A stretch of DNA of 64,000 nt, from contig JAJSPD010000014.1 in the NCBI GenBank assembly GCA_021307315.1, positions 620,001 through 684,000 of the forward strand, written 5' to 3'. Below the pieces are notes generated by a model that was given only the letters and a program-made list of their open reading frames with translations, was not told the DNA's origin and did no database searches. Both the position numbers and the translations under genes were made by a program. The stretch is from Bisporella sp. PMI_857 (Eukaryota > Ascomycota > Leotiomycetes > Helotiales > Helotiaceae). Of the stretch, positions 32,394 through 44,717 are shown piece by piece; within the stretch, counting starts at the first letter, position 1, and each line of letters starts with the position of its first letter.

Positions 32394-35089
32394 GGTGGCG
32401 ATGTTAGAAGCAAGGAAATGAAAAAATAAAGAAGAAAAGGAAAAGAAAAGGAAAAAAGTATGTGAGATGTTTGATAGGATGTTCTTGGTGTGCGAGCTGT
32501 TTGAATGATGTGTGAATGGTGTTTCTTCTTGGATCAGAGGCCATCTTTTATACACCTGAACTCGATGGCCTTCATTTCCCGCGCCGTTTTGCGCAGTTCA
32601 TGCCTGTAGAAAAATAGAAAAGATCGAGCGGCGTGCTAGAAAGGATTCAGATCAGAGTATACCAGCCTCTACGGTCCCATAGAATTTCCAATCATAGGGG
32701 AATAACTAGGAGGACCCCAGGGAACTAATTACGAGAACCTTCTAATACGCCAGGCGTGTATGGATCTTGCAGCGGTACTGTATAGTTGTATATCACGCCA
32801 CGATCTCTACCTGTATAACGTCAAAATATGCTTAAGTTGCGCCTCAAACCGGGATTCAGGATATGACCGTAACCCAAACGCAATCCAAGAGCAACCATGT
32901 GCAGGTTATTGTTACATTGCAGCTGCATCTATGAGGGTTGCAATGATCTTGATCTAAGCCTCACTACCACCATGATTCAGGATCGTTATTTAGATGTTAC
33001 GAGCTGCAACACATCGCTACAACGTTGAATATACTCTACGCCACACCTTTGCGGTAACTTTTTCCTGCGCCAATGAGACAAAAGCTCGTAATCCAGTATG
33101 TGCATACTTGGCTTACGCCAAGCATTAAACATCTAATGTGTATGATTCAAACATTTACTGCGGATTCGCTTCTCCTGGTCGTAGCCTTAAGCGAGATTTC
33201 ATGTAGTAGACTGCGTGTGGACCAAAAATAGTTCACTTCCTAAGACCGGCAAGTCAGTGTGAACCGCGGTATTCTTTCATATAATTTCAGAGCAAAAGTC
33301 CGTGGAAATATTTCGCGACTTGGTATAATTGGCAAAATTGAGTGCAGTTATGAGAAGGTGGAGTTAATGGTAGATCTGAGATATCCAAAAACCCGTGCAC
33401 ATCTGCTAAGCTATCAGGAATCATGTCTGAACCTTGTTGAGTCCCAAGGCACAGTATTTGGGAGCGTTCCATGACAAGCTTTAAATAAACAATTTGTGCA
33501 CCCATAGGTAACATTCACAGGATATGCCTCACGTAAGGCTTGCTTCAGTACAGTTCTCAATTTTTAAACTTCTGGCTTGTAGACTTGCAAGCCTCATTGA
33601 ATCTCCGACTACCAAAGAGAACTAGATATATGCAAGTGCGCAGACAGCAACAACTAATTTGGAGGTGAAAGCAAAAACTTGATTATAGAACTGTGATTGA
33701 CTATGTACTTTCAATCATGTGGAAGAGCGCGTGAGCTCGCCTAGAAGTTAATTCTGATGGCATATTCCGTTTGACTCTCGTACCTGACCACTATGATTCC
33801 ATGAAATAATAGAATTAGATATTCTCCTTGCCCAAGCAAGCGTGGATCAATATTTGGTTGGCTGTAGCTGTGAAAAGTACATTGCCAAACCCACAGCCTC
33901 ACCGGCTTAACCTCCACCCAAGACACCTCATATCACATGAACCGCTCTCACCAGCCACAAAAAAAAAAAAAAGGCAATCATTGTGTTAATAAGCTTAGTG
34001 ATTCCCCAAGCTCGACATGCAAAGTGACTATTTGTCATGATTTTCATCGTCACAACGAACTTGAATTTCTGTACGAAGCCGCATGAAGTAATTAATTGAT
34101 CAAAGTAATAGTTCACAGACCGAATCCATCCGTCACATTGCTCTGGTGTTAATTTGGTGTACGCTCCGCTCTATCCATAACCTGTGACTTTGCAAATTTC
34201 CAAAGTCACCACCAAAGAGGAAGTGTGAGACCGGTGCAGCTCTGGGGGTGAAGTAGTCAATGAGGACAATGGAGGCATTTTGAAGATGAATACACGTAAT
34301 GTAATGAATCACAGAGGAGGGACTAAAGAGCGTGGGATAGACTCTCTTTTTTGAGATTGCCAATGAGAAATAGCATGAAGCTGAGGTTTGTCTCGCGTGA
34401 CATCGCTGGTTGGATGGGTATGCTTGAATGACTAAAGAGGATTGAGAGGCGTAATGATATTTTAGATACCTTACCAAGCAAGCATTTCCAGAGCAAGGGA
34501 GAAGTAGACTGCTGAGAAGGTACACGAAAGTTGAACGCACTGATAATCTGAACAGTCAAGGATCAAGTTTGGAGAGCCAGATGATGGAGGTGGTATCTAT
34601 CATATTTATCTATCCTCCTTTACAATATTATCTACAAAACATATACGGCGTACAATCCCCTTGCCATCCATTCTAATGCACATATACGACCATCCGCCAA
34701 GCACAACGACAAGCATAACGAAAAGGGGAATCCAACGCATATCGAATATGCACGCCACGCAAAAAGCAAGGAATCAAAACTCAGCAGCGGGGGGAGTTTA
34801 TTACAAGGCGCTATGATACCTAAGCCGGTCTTCTCTTTCTTCCATACAAAACGAATCCACCTTCAGTTGAGAAATAGAGAAAGAACTCCGTAAAACGACT
34901 CCAAGTCCTTCCGTCTCCGCGCCATGATTTGATATAAGTGATATAACCATGCCCAACTAGACAGAGCAATATAATGACTCCTCTACTCAACAATATGTCT
35001 CTCATTCTCTATTTACCATGTCGATTGCTTGGTCTCTCCGTAGAGACATGGGTATCGTGCCGTGCTCCTCAGACTCAGAGCATTCAATA
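32394..35089. other. Gene-free stretch between the repeat protein and the kinase
   Basis: Short frames only, mostly opening without ATG. There is a homopolymer A run at 33959-33973. The first few hundred bases are the presumed promoter of the repeat-protein gene, and the end is the 3' side of the kinase gene. No gene is supported. Confidence 0.5.
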
Positions 35090-38000
35090 TTACCGCTCTC
35101 CACCACGATCTTTTCCTCGTCTTCGGAAGAAATCCATCACTTTTCGCGCAGCACCACTCGATCCGGCGTGGTCGCTATGAGTTGGGCCATACCCATTACC
35201 TTGATCCTGCTCATAGGCATCCGTAAATTTGCGGTTGTTCTTCGTTAGTACGCCTCTACCAGAGCTATTCGTCCTGGCAGCAGCAGGTCTGCCAGGATCG
35301 CCAAATCCAGGTGGGTAGGCACCACGTGGACGATTGGCCATTTCATTTAGACTGGACTCGGACTCAGTGGTAAGAGCAGACTGATCTTGATGGAAATTGA
35401 TGGGTGGTAGGAATTGTGGTGGCGCGCCTGAGCGAGGATCGGAGTGTGATTGGGAGGCATAACGTTGGTGAGACTGAGGCGGACTTGCAGTGGAGGTACC
35501 ACGACGGTCCAAAAGGGGACTGTCCCTTTGGCGGTCATAGACACCATCTGAGGCGTAGGATTGTCCTGCAGCGGTGCTGCTGCTAACATTTCTAGCTTGC
35601 GGTTGTGAGGTAAACTGAGGCTGAGATTGCGAATAGTGTGGGTTTGGGTTATCAAGATAGTTGCCTCTACTATCAGGTCGATCATCGTATCCAGCATCTG
35701 ACGTAGGAGTACCAACCGATCCATGATCTTTACCAATTCCGATAGACTTCAACGAGAACGACGCAGGCAATAAAGAAAACCTTCGAGTCTGCTTGTCTTG
35801 GAGAGTGGTTTGAGAGCCCGCAATACTGCCACTGCGTTTCTTATTGAAACCAAAAGATATCGACCTTCGCGAGTCCATAGACTGTCTTGGTGCATCATTA
35901 CTAGTACCAATGCCACCAGACATGCTGACAGGCGGATACTTCTTTCCCTTTTTCTCCACATCTTCATTCTTGTCCTTCTTGCCACCAAAGATTGAAGCCG
36001 TTCTACTCACAAAAGAACTAACTGTGTTTGATCGCTTGTGACTTTTTTGTTCTGGCACTGGTTCGTCCGTCTTCAGGCCTGCAATTCTGGCGAACTTATC
36101 TGGTACTTGAGTGGCACTTATATGAGGATAGTCAGGCTCATCTTGCACAATAGGTCCGGAAACATTGTAGCCCTTGCTTGTTGGTTGAGCTATACGACCA
36201 TGGGCATTCGTGCCAGCCACAGTCGGTGCAGCTGGCTGGCTGTATGAACCACGATGGGGAAGAGCTCCTGAGCCCCTCGATGACATTGACCCTCCAGTGT
36301 TTGGTCTACCAATGCTGTTCATGGATATTGGTGGGCCTCCTGGGATATAATTTGCATCGGACGCTGAGCGAGGAGGTTCACGCCCTGGTCGGATTGGGGG
36401 AGGCATACCTGCTTGGCGCTGTTGACTGGATGGACGCCGGTCTTGGCCATGTGCTGTTGGCGGATCTCGTGGAAGTGGCTTCTCCTTGGATACTACCCTT
36501 CTAGCTTGAGTTGCTTGCTGTGGCGGGACTTCTACAGGTCCTTGGCTTCCAGCACGAGCACGAGTTCGTTGGGCCGGCGCACTAGAAGGCTCACCCCGTA
36601 CAGTCTGAGATTTAGGAGCCACGTATTCAACCTGGACAGTTCTCCGCTTGTTATCCTTCGAAGGTTTCGGGTACGAGTCTGCCGCCTCTGGATCGACATT
36701 TCCATGCTTCCGGCCAATCTCTCCCAGGCCTGTCGGTGACTTCGCAGTCTTCGATGATGGTTCTCTGACCGAAGCGCTTCGCGCAAGCAACGGCGCCTCA
36801 GATTCCTCATTGATTATTGAAGTATTACCAATATCTCCAGAAGTAGTTGTGCTACTAGTAATGAACCCTACAACATGATGGAATTCGCTGAGCCAACTGT
36901 GTCGTGCAACTTCAAAAAGATCTGCTCGTTTCCTTGGATCTGGAACAAGTATGCGGCGGAGAAGGTCTCTTGCGTGTGGAGTAACATATTCGGGAAATGT
37001 GAGAGGAGTTGAAACAATATACTTGTAGAGAAGATTGATGTTGTCACCTTCGGGATTGGCTGGGTCGTCGTCAAAAGGGAGATACCCTGCAAGCATGGCA
37101 TACTGGACAAATCAGCCAAATATTGATTTCACCTAGTGTCATAGCCACTTACCAGAATTACACCACAGCTCCAGACATCGACTTTGCGGCCCGTATACAA
37201 GGAGTCGCTCACGACCAGTTCTGGAGCTGCGTAACAGGGACTTCCACAGCTGGTCTGCATTAAGTCACCTCGTCGATACCCCCCCGGTAGGATTTTGTCC
37301 AATTCCATTCTCTTGACATAATTTCGATCGGCAAGATTCTCCTCAATAGTCTCGCCTAATTCATCTGCTGGATTGAAAGTATTTGCAAAGCCAAAATCTG
37401 TAATGATTATGTTGCGATTCCGATCCAGAAGTAGATTCTCAAGCTTGAGATCCCGATGCACAATTCCTTTCTTGTGCAAATATCCCACACCAGAAACAAG
37501 TTGTGCGAACAATCGACGTGCAGCCTGATCCTTGAGATATCTATGGTTCAAGATGTAATCGAACAGTTCTCCTCCCGATGCATACTCCAGAATAATACCG
37601 ATTTGCTTCTCTGTCTCAACCATTTCATGAAGACGTACAATGTTCGGGTGAGAGATTTCTCGTAGGATGGCAATCTCGCGATAAATCTTAGCTAATCTGG
37701 TTGGGTTAGTGCCGACGGTGTCTCTGCGTATGAGCTTGATGGCAACCTGATCGTATATTAGGCTTGCAATTTGCTTTATAGAAGGTAAGACTTACTTGGA
37801 CGCCACCCTCTTGCTTCCATCCCATCTTGACTTTGCCAAACTCCCCCTCTCCCAATGTGTTCCCTAAATAGTAGTCCCCGAATTTGGTACTCTTTTCTCG
37901 TTTGCCAGAACTAGCTGCATGATCATGTCGACTTCGCGTACCGCGACCAGCGTCCTCCGCAATGGAAATATCGCCAATTGGTGCACCATGATTGGTAGAA

Positions 38001-38806
38001 GAAGATGGTATAGCTTCTGCCATGCGCTCCTGTTCCCGCTCAATGTCCACTTCCGGTTTGCTAATAATGACCCGATTCAAGACCTCACTCGCCTCTCTCG
38101 ACAAAGCGCCTTGTGAAGATGGACCACCGGGCTGACGACTTTGGGTGCTTGCGTTTCTTGGCTGTTCACGACTTCCTGCCGGCCGATGGGCTATGGCTTC
38201 AGCAGAATGCGGTGCTCTACGCCTTGCTCCAGCAGCATCGTCCCCTGAAGCTCCATTGACTTGATGGGCATTCCCATTACTTCTCTGCCTATCTGCTCGA
38301 TCTTGCTGCCCATCATTGCCCTGAGGTGATGTTGCTGCCTCACCCGTTCGTCTCGATCTACTACTCCGCTCAGCCGTTGTTGTATTTGTAGAAGTTCTGT
38401 TCGATGAGGTTCTAGGTGAAACAATAGGAGGCACACCACGCTGTGGATCTCCTGGGGACATTACCGGATATCCTGTGGAAGCTGCGGTCGTATTAATTAA
38501 AGGGGATCCAAGGTTCGGACCTGCAGTACGTCCAGATGTTGCAGAGGTAGGTGTGCTCCCTGTGGGTGAATAATACTGGGCTTGTGATTGATTATTATTC
38601 TGTGATGCGCCATTGCCGCTTGGCCTCCTCGATGGCCGTCTTGTGGACGACGGAGACGCGTTTGCTGATGTCTGGTTGTAATATGGATCTCGAGATTGCC
38701 CCGAGCTGGCTGTATATGGTCTGCTGGATGATGTAGCAGCAACTGGGGAGTGCGATCCGACCGTTGTTGGCTGATGAGGCGCTGATTGTAATGCGGCGGA
38801 AGACAT
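35090..38806 (-). CDS. KIN4: Ser/Thr protein kinase, Kin4 type
   Basis: Related to yeast Kin4, the spindle-position checkpoint kinase that restrains mitotic exit, and to filamentous Snf1-like relatives. Exons 38806-37796, 37746-37153 and 37102-35090 join in frame to 1205 residues. A long Ser/Pro/Gln-rich disordered N-terminus (about 1-310) precedes the kinase domain: GEGEFG 319-324, VAIK Lys341, HRDLKLEN with Asp436, DFGF Asp454, activation-loop Thr502 in QTSCGSPCYAAPE, and YAMLAGYLPFDDDPANPEGD across intron 2. About 45 residues lie between DFG and TSCGSP, which contain DELGETIEENLADRNYVKR; this insert is typical of filamentous Kin4. A very long basic, disordered tail ends KVMDFFRRRGK. A frame opens upstream to 38950, but only with TTG, so ATG 38806 (MSSAALQSAPHQ) is chosen. 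The kinase family is firm; the Kin4 name is likely. Confidence 0.92.
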
Positions 38807-39406
38807 CTCCTCGATGCTGCTATTTTTGCGCGCCGAGTGCTCAGTGAAGCCTCTCACGGCTGCGGGTCGTCGAGATTGTGATCTGCGGACTGGATTAAGG
38901 GGATCAAGATTGATGCCAGTGGAAGCAATAATTGTCGCCTCTATCACCAATGCCCTCCAGCTACCATCGTGCGGTGCTGTTGAGTTGGCAAAGCGGTCAG
39001 AGAGATCAGGTTAATTGATAAGTCGCAGCACCGAAGAGTGTCGATCGTGTCTCGTCTAGTTCAGACTACGGATATGACAGGGGCCGAGCGCCTGTAGGGT
39101 CTGTTTCGTTGGTGACGGGTTATGGGTACGGGGTTGGGGGGCTGGACTGCAGCAGGTCGTTTACAATGCGAATGCAATGTGAATGAATGGTACGAGGTAA
39201 GGTGAATGAGGAGTGGTTGTTTGTGTAGGGAGAGCTTGGGGAAAAAAGATGGACGACGTCTGAGAGCAAGTGAGCGTAAGAGATCGAATGTCGTTAGCCA
39301 GTCACAGCGGTCTTGACTTTTTTCAAGGTGCTTGGTGCTGTAATTTCCTTTTCAGCTTTAGCGAAGTTTGGGAAAGGTGGAGGAGACAGTAAATTATCCA
39401 GTAGAA

Positions 39407-39658
39407 CTAACGGCGACAGCAACAACAATAAACACCACCAGTGACGATGCACAGGTCATAAATGATGAACACAAGTAGCAGGTATTTGGCAGCCTTGATA
39501 ATGGACTCGTTGTGCTTCTTCTTCCTCTTCTTCTTCTTGGTAGGAAAGTGATGGATGGGGTAAGCGGGTAGTGGCGGCGGCGAACCGTCCAGTTGTTGTG
39601 ATGATGTCCCTTCTAATGAGGGTTCCCCAGACAATAGGGTTGGGGGCGGTGATGCCAA
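39407..39658 (-). CDS. Possible small lysine-rich membrane protein (weak)
   Basis: About 83 codons. A Pro-rich start and a KKKKRKKK run lead into one strongly hydrophobic helix (YLLLVFIIYDLCIVTGGVY), ending in four Cys and two Arg. The frame has no ATG, so a 5' exon would be needed. The lysine run comes from a CTT/TTC microsatellite. It may be chance. Confidence 0.2.
   Translation of the reverse strand: MASPPPTLLSGEPSLEGTSSQQLDGSPPPLPAYPIHHFPTKKKKRKKKHNESIIKAAKYLLLVFIIYDLCIVTGGVYCCCCRR
39515..39538. repeat. CTT-rich microsatellite
   Basis: Imperfect CTT/TTC triplet run; on the minus strand it reads as lysine codons. Confidence 0.8.
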
Positions 39659-40399
39659 CAGGCAAAACGACCCGAACGTATGATGATAATAATGATGATG
39701 TCGTTGTTGGTTGTTGTCTGAACTGGTTCAATTGGGTCATGAACTCTTTTTGAACGTATCACTTCTTCCCCTACGATACACTACGATACATCCAATGACC
39801 TAACCAAGATATGTACGGTATCAAGACCGGGAAAGGCTTCCCTGTTGATTATATTACCCAGCATGAACATACATACCGTTTTCTTCATGCAAAACGCGTC
39901 GCTGGCCTTTACCTCAAAGGTCGCGTTTCTATGCGCTCCTCAACAACCATCCTGAAGAAATAATTGATGGAGACACCACCGCCTATAATGCCAACAGCAT
40001 AAACATTTGTTTACTCGCATTGACGTGGCAGTCAGCGAAGATCACAGCGTTTCCTTGTTCCCCAGGATCAGCCTTGAAACTTTTTCATCTCAATTTGTCC
40101 AATGTTTACCTTGCGTTTCTTCATCCAATCTCTGGCAGCAAAGCAGGTGAGCCTGCTTCCTCAACCACCAGGCCAAATCGCTCTCTCGGTGCCTTTCTCC
40201 TAGGGAATCCTACAGTAAGTGGGAATTGGAAAACGCGGTTCTCTTTGATATCCCTTGCGGACTCCTAATAATGGTCTAAACTGGATGAACCCTTCCAGCT
40301 TTGCATTGATGGCCGGAAATGATGCATGCAAGTGTTCAAGTGCCAATCAACGCCGCCGGATATTCTCCCTTTCCAGGAGATCTTTCTTTTTCGGCAACG

Positions 40400-40606
40400 C
40401 TATTCCTGGACCGGCGGAGAAGGTATGAGATCATAAGGCTCCAAACGAACTGAGAAGGGTTCAAAATATCCAGGCTGTCCCTGGGATTCGAAATTGTTGA
40501 TTTCCAGCTTTGCGGACTCACCGAACACCTTCCTGCCTCCATCATGTTCACCGCGCCAGTGAAACTTGATCGCTGGAGGACCCTCTAACACTAGAGAACG
40601 GTTACA
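40400..40606 (-). CDS. Isolated exon-like frame, unknown
   Basis: Minus-strand frame of about 69 codons from a possible acceptor (TAG before 40606) to a TAG stop at 40400. It reads like a real protein end (AIKFHWRGEHDGGRKVF, then NNFESQGQPGYFEPFSVRLE). I find no upstream exon or start codon and recognise no family. It could be a relic or the last exon of an unseen gene. Confidence 0.25.
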   Translation of the reverse strand, partial: CNRSLVLEGPPAIKFHWRGEHDGGRKVFGESAKLEINNFESQGQPGYFEPFSVRLEPYDLIPSPPVQE

Positions 40607-42079
40607 CTACCAGTCTCAAAACAAACCCTCAACCGCGGTTCGTTTGCATCACATTCCCATTCTTATTCATGTGCCCTGAATATCCAGGAACCACTCCCAA
40701 ACCTTATCCAGGCCAAGATTTAAACCCGAAGCTACTTTGCGGCCTCATCTCGTCGTATTTCTCTTCTCTCTCGTGGTCAGATTCTCCGATCCGCATCATG
40801 GATACATCTCAAGTCCCAGCCACATCAACCACATCCTTGAGGCGGAAAGCGCATCATGCCATGATCTCCTAAGAAGCGGAACATCAAGCGGCAACGATGC
40901 AGCCCTTCCCGCCTCGAGCTCCTCGATTCAGCCAATTGCATGAAGGACATTTCTTAGCGGCAAGATTAGCCTCCACTTCCGCTTTGCATCGTAACCTTAA
41001 ACTTCTGAAACGAAACGAAGCACCACACACAACACAGCATTCAGGTCTTGAAAACAAACATTACTCTCATGCCGTCTTTCTATTTCTGCGCCTTTTTGAA
41101 CTTCGTCTATGTATTGCTTTCTTCACATGGTCGCAGTTCTGGCCGGTTAAAAAGGGTTCGCCTAGATAACTTCAAGTGACGATGCGCGATACCCCGATCC
41201 GCAGCTTGTATTGGGCAAAGATCATAACAAAGGCAGACGCACTAATGCTTGTGTAAGTGTCACAAATAGATTGAGGTGTTCTATAATGGCGTCACTCTAT
41301 CGCTGATTTTCGAATTGCTCACCGTTCAGCAATTGTATCACAACCCATAGTGAAGCAAGGGCGAGCCTCGAATAGCTGTTCAGGCGTCGGGATACTAATA
41401 GCTTTGAAATGTTAATTAACAGCAGGTTCTGCTCGGATCATTTTAAACCCAGCTATGATGCCTTGCGGTCATCACATTCGCATCTCTCAGAAGTTTAGGC
41501 CATTTTAGAATCCAACCGCCATTCTTTCAAGGTTATCAATTGGGGACCATGCGTTTCCGTTCCTTTCTTTTTCAGCGAGTTAAGCCATGGTGGGAATCAA
41601 GCTATGGCAAAATATCATCCATACGACACAGAATTTCAATGGCTTAATCCGATTCATACCAAGTTGCAAGCGGGTAATTGTTGTAGAGTGAAGAAGGCGG
41701 ATGGGGTTGGGGGAAAATCGTGAGAGCAGATAGAGATATGGCCCAAGTCGGTCTGAAAATCCTGCTTTTGTTCTGTGTCGACTTGTTGTCTTATAAAAAG
41801 ATGGGATGTAAACTTTCTGAAGCAATATAGTTGGAAACCTTGAATGACAGACGATCCTCCGAGTTTTCACCCATGATCGAAAGCGCTTTCCTCCTTGGCT
41901 GCGAAGTGTTGTCCTGTGTGAATACCATAAAGCTAAGGCATATTTAAATTTATGTATACTTATACGACCTCGAAATGCTCTTTCCTGACATCCTGATTTT
42001 TGCTTCATATATAAGCAAGCGTCCCATATTTGATATACAATAAGAACTCCGGCTCCGCGCTATATGATCCCCCCCATAT

Positions 42080-43626
42080 TTACAATTTTATACTTATATC
42101 ATAGACATCCAATCCTAATGCTAGCCCCGTCACTACCACCGCGTAGCCCAGCAAGATTCCCATTGCTTGTATATCACTCACGTGCAACGTTGGAACCGCC
42201 ATGTTGACTAGCCCGGTCAATAAGTTCGCCACCAGGAACACGAACAACCCGTTTCTATTATATGCCTCTAATACCCTGCTTGTCGCTTGCTTATATACTT
42301 CTTCTTCCGCATTATTATTTGCATCTGTTGATCTGTGATGTGCCGGGAAGAAAATGGTCTCGACGAGGCAGAACAATGTAATCTGTGCCGTGTTGAAAGC
42401 GGCGATCCAGAGGATATACGGGAGGTTAGCTAGGCGGCGAGAGACAGCCCAGCCAAATCCGAATTTGTATGATGTTGAGATGTTGAAAGTAAGAATCCAA
42501 ATTGTTGACCAGATTCCAAGAGTGAGGAGAAGTCGTTTCCGTGCCTGAGACCCTATGCTGGAGGAAATGGTGCGAGGAAGGATATACATACCAGTAGCCT
42601 GCCCAATGAGAAATATAGCTAGATAACCGAAAAAGCTAAATATGCCTTCCCGGTTCTGAGAGAACAAGTCTATCCGTGGAGCTGTGAGGATGAAAACCTT
42701 GAGTTTTGTGTATTCGAGGATAGCCTGGTAGACTGCGCCAAGAGCAATTGCAAGACCAGCATATGAGGGAAGTAATTGGAAAGCGCTTTGGAAGAGTGCA
42801 AGGAAAGGTGGAAGAAAGCCGAGTGTGAAGAAGAAGTTCCAGTGTACGCCATATTCTGTGACATGTTCTGCATAATCAAGTCCTTTCACGGTGTATAACC
42901 TTATGAGCCCTAAGGTTAAGAGTGGTAATGAGTGTCTTATAGACTGATATAGGCGTTTGCCTAATGTGGTTGTCTTTCCTTTCAGTTGTTCTTTGAGGAT
43001 TGGCCGTGCAGCTACAATACCGGCGGAAAAGACGAATGATCCCACTCCAACATCCATCAATGATGTGCCCCAATTCTCCACCTTGGCAAATCTTCGAGGA
43101 AATATACGGAAGTCGACTGCTAGGATGGCAATGCACGTAATTACCAGCATCGCCCCTCTATACGTGGTGAGGAACGATTTCTTCGGCAGAGGACTTGGTT
43201 GGTCGGCTTTTGATTGCTTTGTTGCAGGTTTCAGAGGCAATTTGCCCTTCCTTGATGGACCCGTTCGAGGGAATGCATAGACAATTGCAACAGGTGCGAG
43301 TAGGAGGAGTATGAGGAGGACAGGTGTATTGGCATATACGGTTGTTGCAAGCAGAATCGCGCCAACGTTGAGCAAGAAATCGACTGCAAAGGATAATGGG
43401 GTATAGGGTTTGAAGAATGACTGTCTTGATTGCAACGCCGACCAGAGAACAACTGCTGCCTATGCATATATTAGAGCGTTCGTTTGCATTGGAAGGTGAA
43501 GCTCACAGGCGCCACCGCGGTCACATAATTGATCTCAGAGATCTTCCCACCCATCAGCCCGGAGACAAAAGCCTCCTTTTGACTCTTGTAGCTGGCAGCC
43601 ATAGCGGCTTGCGCTGCCCGCGACAT
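42080..43626 (-). CDS. GWT1: GPI-anchor inositol acyltransferase Gwt1
   Basis: Acylates the inositol of GlcN-PI early in GPI-anchor synthesis at the ER membrane; the antifungal manogepix targets this enzyme (established). Exon 1, 43626-43507, encodes [16 protein letters not shown], the conserved Gwt1/PIG-W N-terminus. Exon 2, 43459-42080, carries the rest; together 499 residues. About a dozen hydrophobic segments are visible. Family blocks: [70 protein letters not shown] and a late [17 protein letters not shown]. Intron donor GTGAGC, acceptor ATAG, frame kept. A 60-codon ORF ends one base before the start codon (see next entry). Near-certain identification. Confidence 0.96.
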
Positions 43627-43627
43627 C

Positions 43628-43807
43628 TCAAACTGAGTCTGGGGTCTTGAAATCTAGATTGTAGTGTTCAATCAGGTCTGGCCAGAGGCGTCTCAAGGAA
43701 GCCAGAAGCCAGAAGTCGCGTTTTCGCGTCTCACTCAACCTTAGCGAGCCGACCATCACCCTGACCCCCCGCATGAAGCTCTCTTCATCCGTCACCTTCA
43801 CTTCCAT
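43628..43807 (-). promoter_or_regulatory. Upstream ORF abutting GWT1
   Basis: ATG at 43807 opens a 59-residue frame (MEVKVTDEESFM ... YNLDFKTPDSV) whose TGA occupies 43630-43628. One base later comes the GWT1 ATG (43626). If the leader starts upstream of 43807, ribosomes would have to skip this frame or reinitiate at GWT1. The peptide has a non-random look (RDFWLLASLRRLWPDLIEHY), but I know no relative. The true transcript start is unknown. Confidence 0.35.
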
Positions 43808-44717
43808 TTCATGAGCCTTCCTCCTCACCTACCTGAACTCGGCTACATGATACGTTGCACGTTTTCGGTACGTAAATCCATGCTTGACTCTCGATGATTC
43901 GCTGTTGCTGGTGAGAGGGATAAGCATGCGGCCCATTTCGGTGCTAGAACAATGAGTCCCCGAATATCAGCAACCCAACATATGAATCGAGCCGATTATT
44001 CCCCGTTCAGGTTTTGGTTATCGCTTTTTGCCTGCTCGAAGATAAACGCTGGTTTCACCGTCCCTCCGCTCTAGAACAGCGATGATTCAGCATGTCTCTG
44101 CACAGATTTCCGCAAGTTCGCGGGCTGTTCCCACAAGTCAGAGGCTTCTTGATCATATCAATATTTGAATTTCTAGCTACTTGTTGTCCATTCTGGCTCA
44201 TTTATCCACCATCGTACTGGCTGCTTGCATCTGATGCCATGATTACATTTTCAAAACCCTATTGGACGAATGTTAGATATCAGTTCTAGACCTCGCCTCC
44301 TTGGATGCGTGAGTCAGTAGTTAAACTTTTATCTATAATTCCGACGCTTGTCTTGTCGCAAGAATGTGTTATTGTGGTGGCATTTCCTTTGTCTGTACTT
44401 CACCATGATGCAGATCTTTAGACCTCTACGGAATGTTTTAAAAACTCTGCCGTGTATCCTTTGTCTTGAGGTTTCAAGCTCGTCATCACTCAGCAAACAT
44501 CATTCACAATCTTGCATGCTTGACTCTCTATTTGACAAAGAAAGTTTTGATATTCGTAGCTAGAACTGGACGCGTCTTCTCTTGTATTTAAGAAGTTTCT
44601 TTCCTCTGTACAGCAGCAGCTTTAGAAGGAAGTGCCTGCTTTTGAGACTTGTCAGGTGATAGTAATTCCAGTTTGAGCTTTCGTCTTGGGTATTTATCTT
44701 CATCTTGGGTCCGAGAT
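43808..44717. other. Divergent spacer between GWT1 and the Clp1-like gene
   Basis: The genes on both sides point away, so it holds two promoters. The frame that runs into the right-hand gene from 44649 opens with TTG and is treated as leader. Confidence 0.5.

Larger units (their letters stand above)
38807..42079. other. Gene-poor stretch between kinase and GWT1
   Basis: Over 3 kb. The part near 38.8-39.4 kb is the kinase promoter and leader. Two minus-strand frames look faintly protein-like and are listed separately. The rest holds only short frames without motifs. Confidence 0.5.

Noticed and set aside
36178..36739. Plus-strand frames of about 108 codons inside the kinase tail
   Set aside because: They overlap the coding tail of the kinase in antisense and have no domain.
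38807..38950. Longer kinase N-terminus from 38950
   Set aside because: The first codon there is TTG; the first ATG in frame is at 38806.
44649..44717. Longer N-terminus for the Clp1-like protein
   Set aside because: It opens with TTG, not ATG; 44718 is the first ATG.
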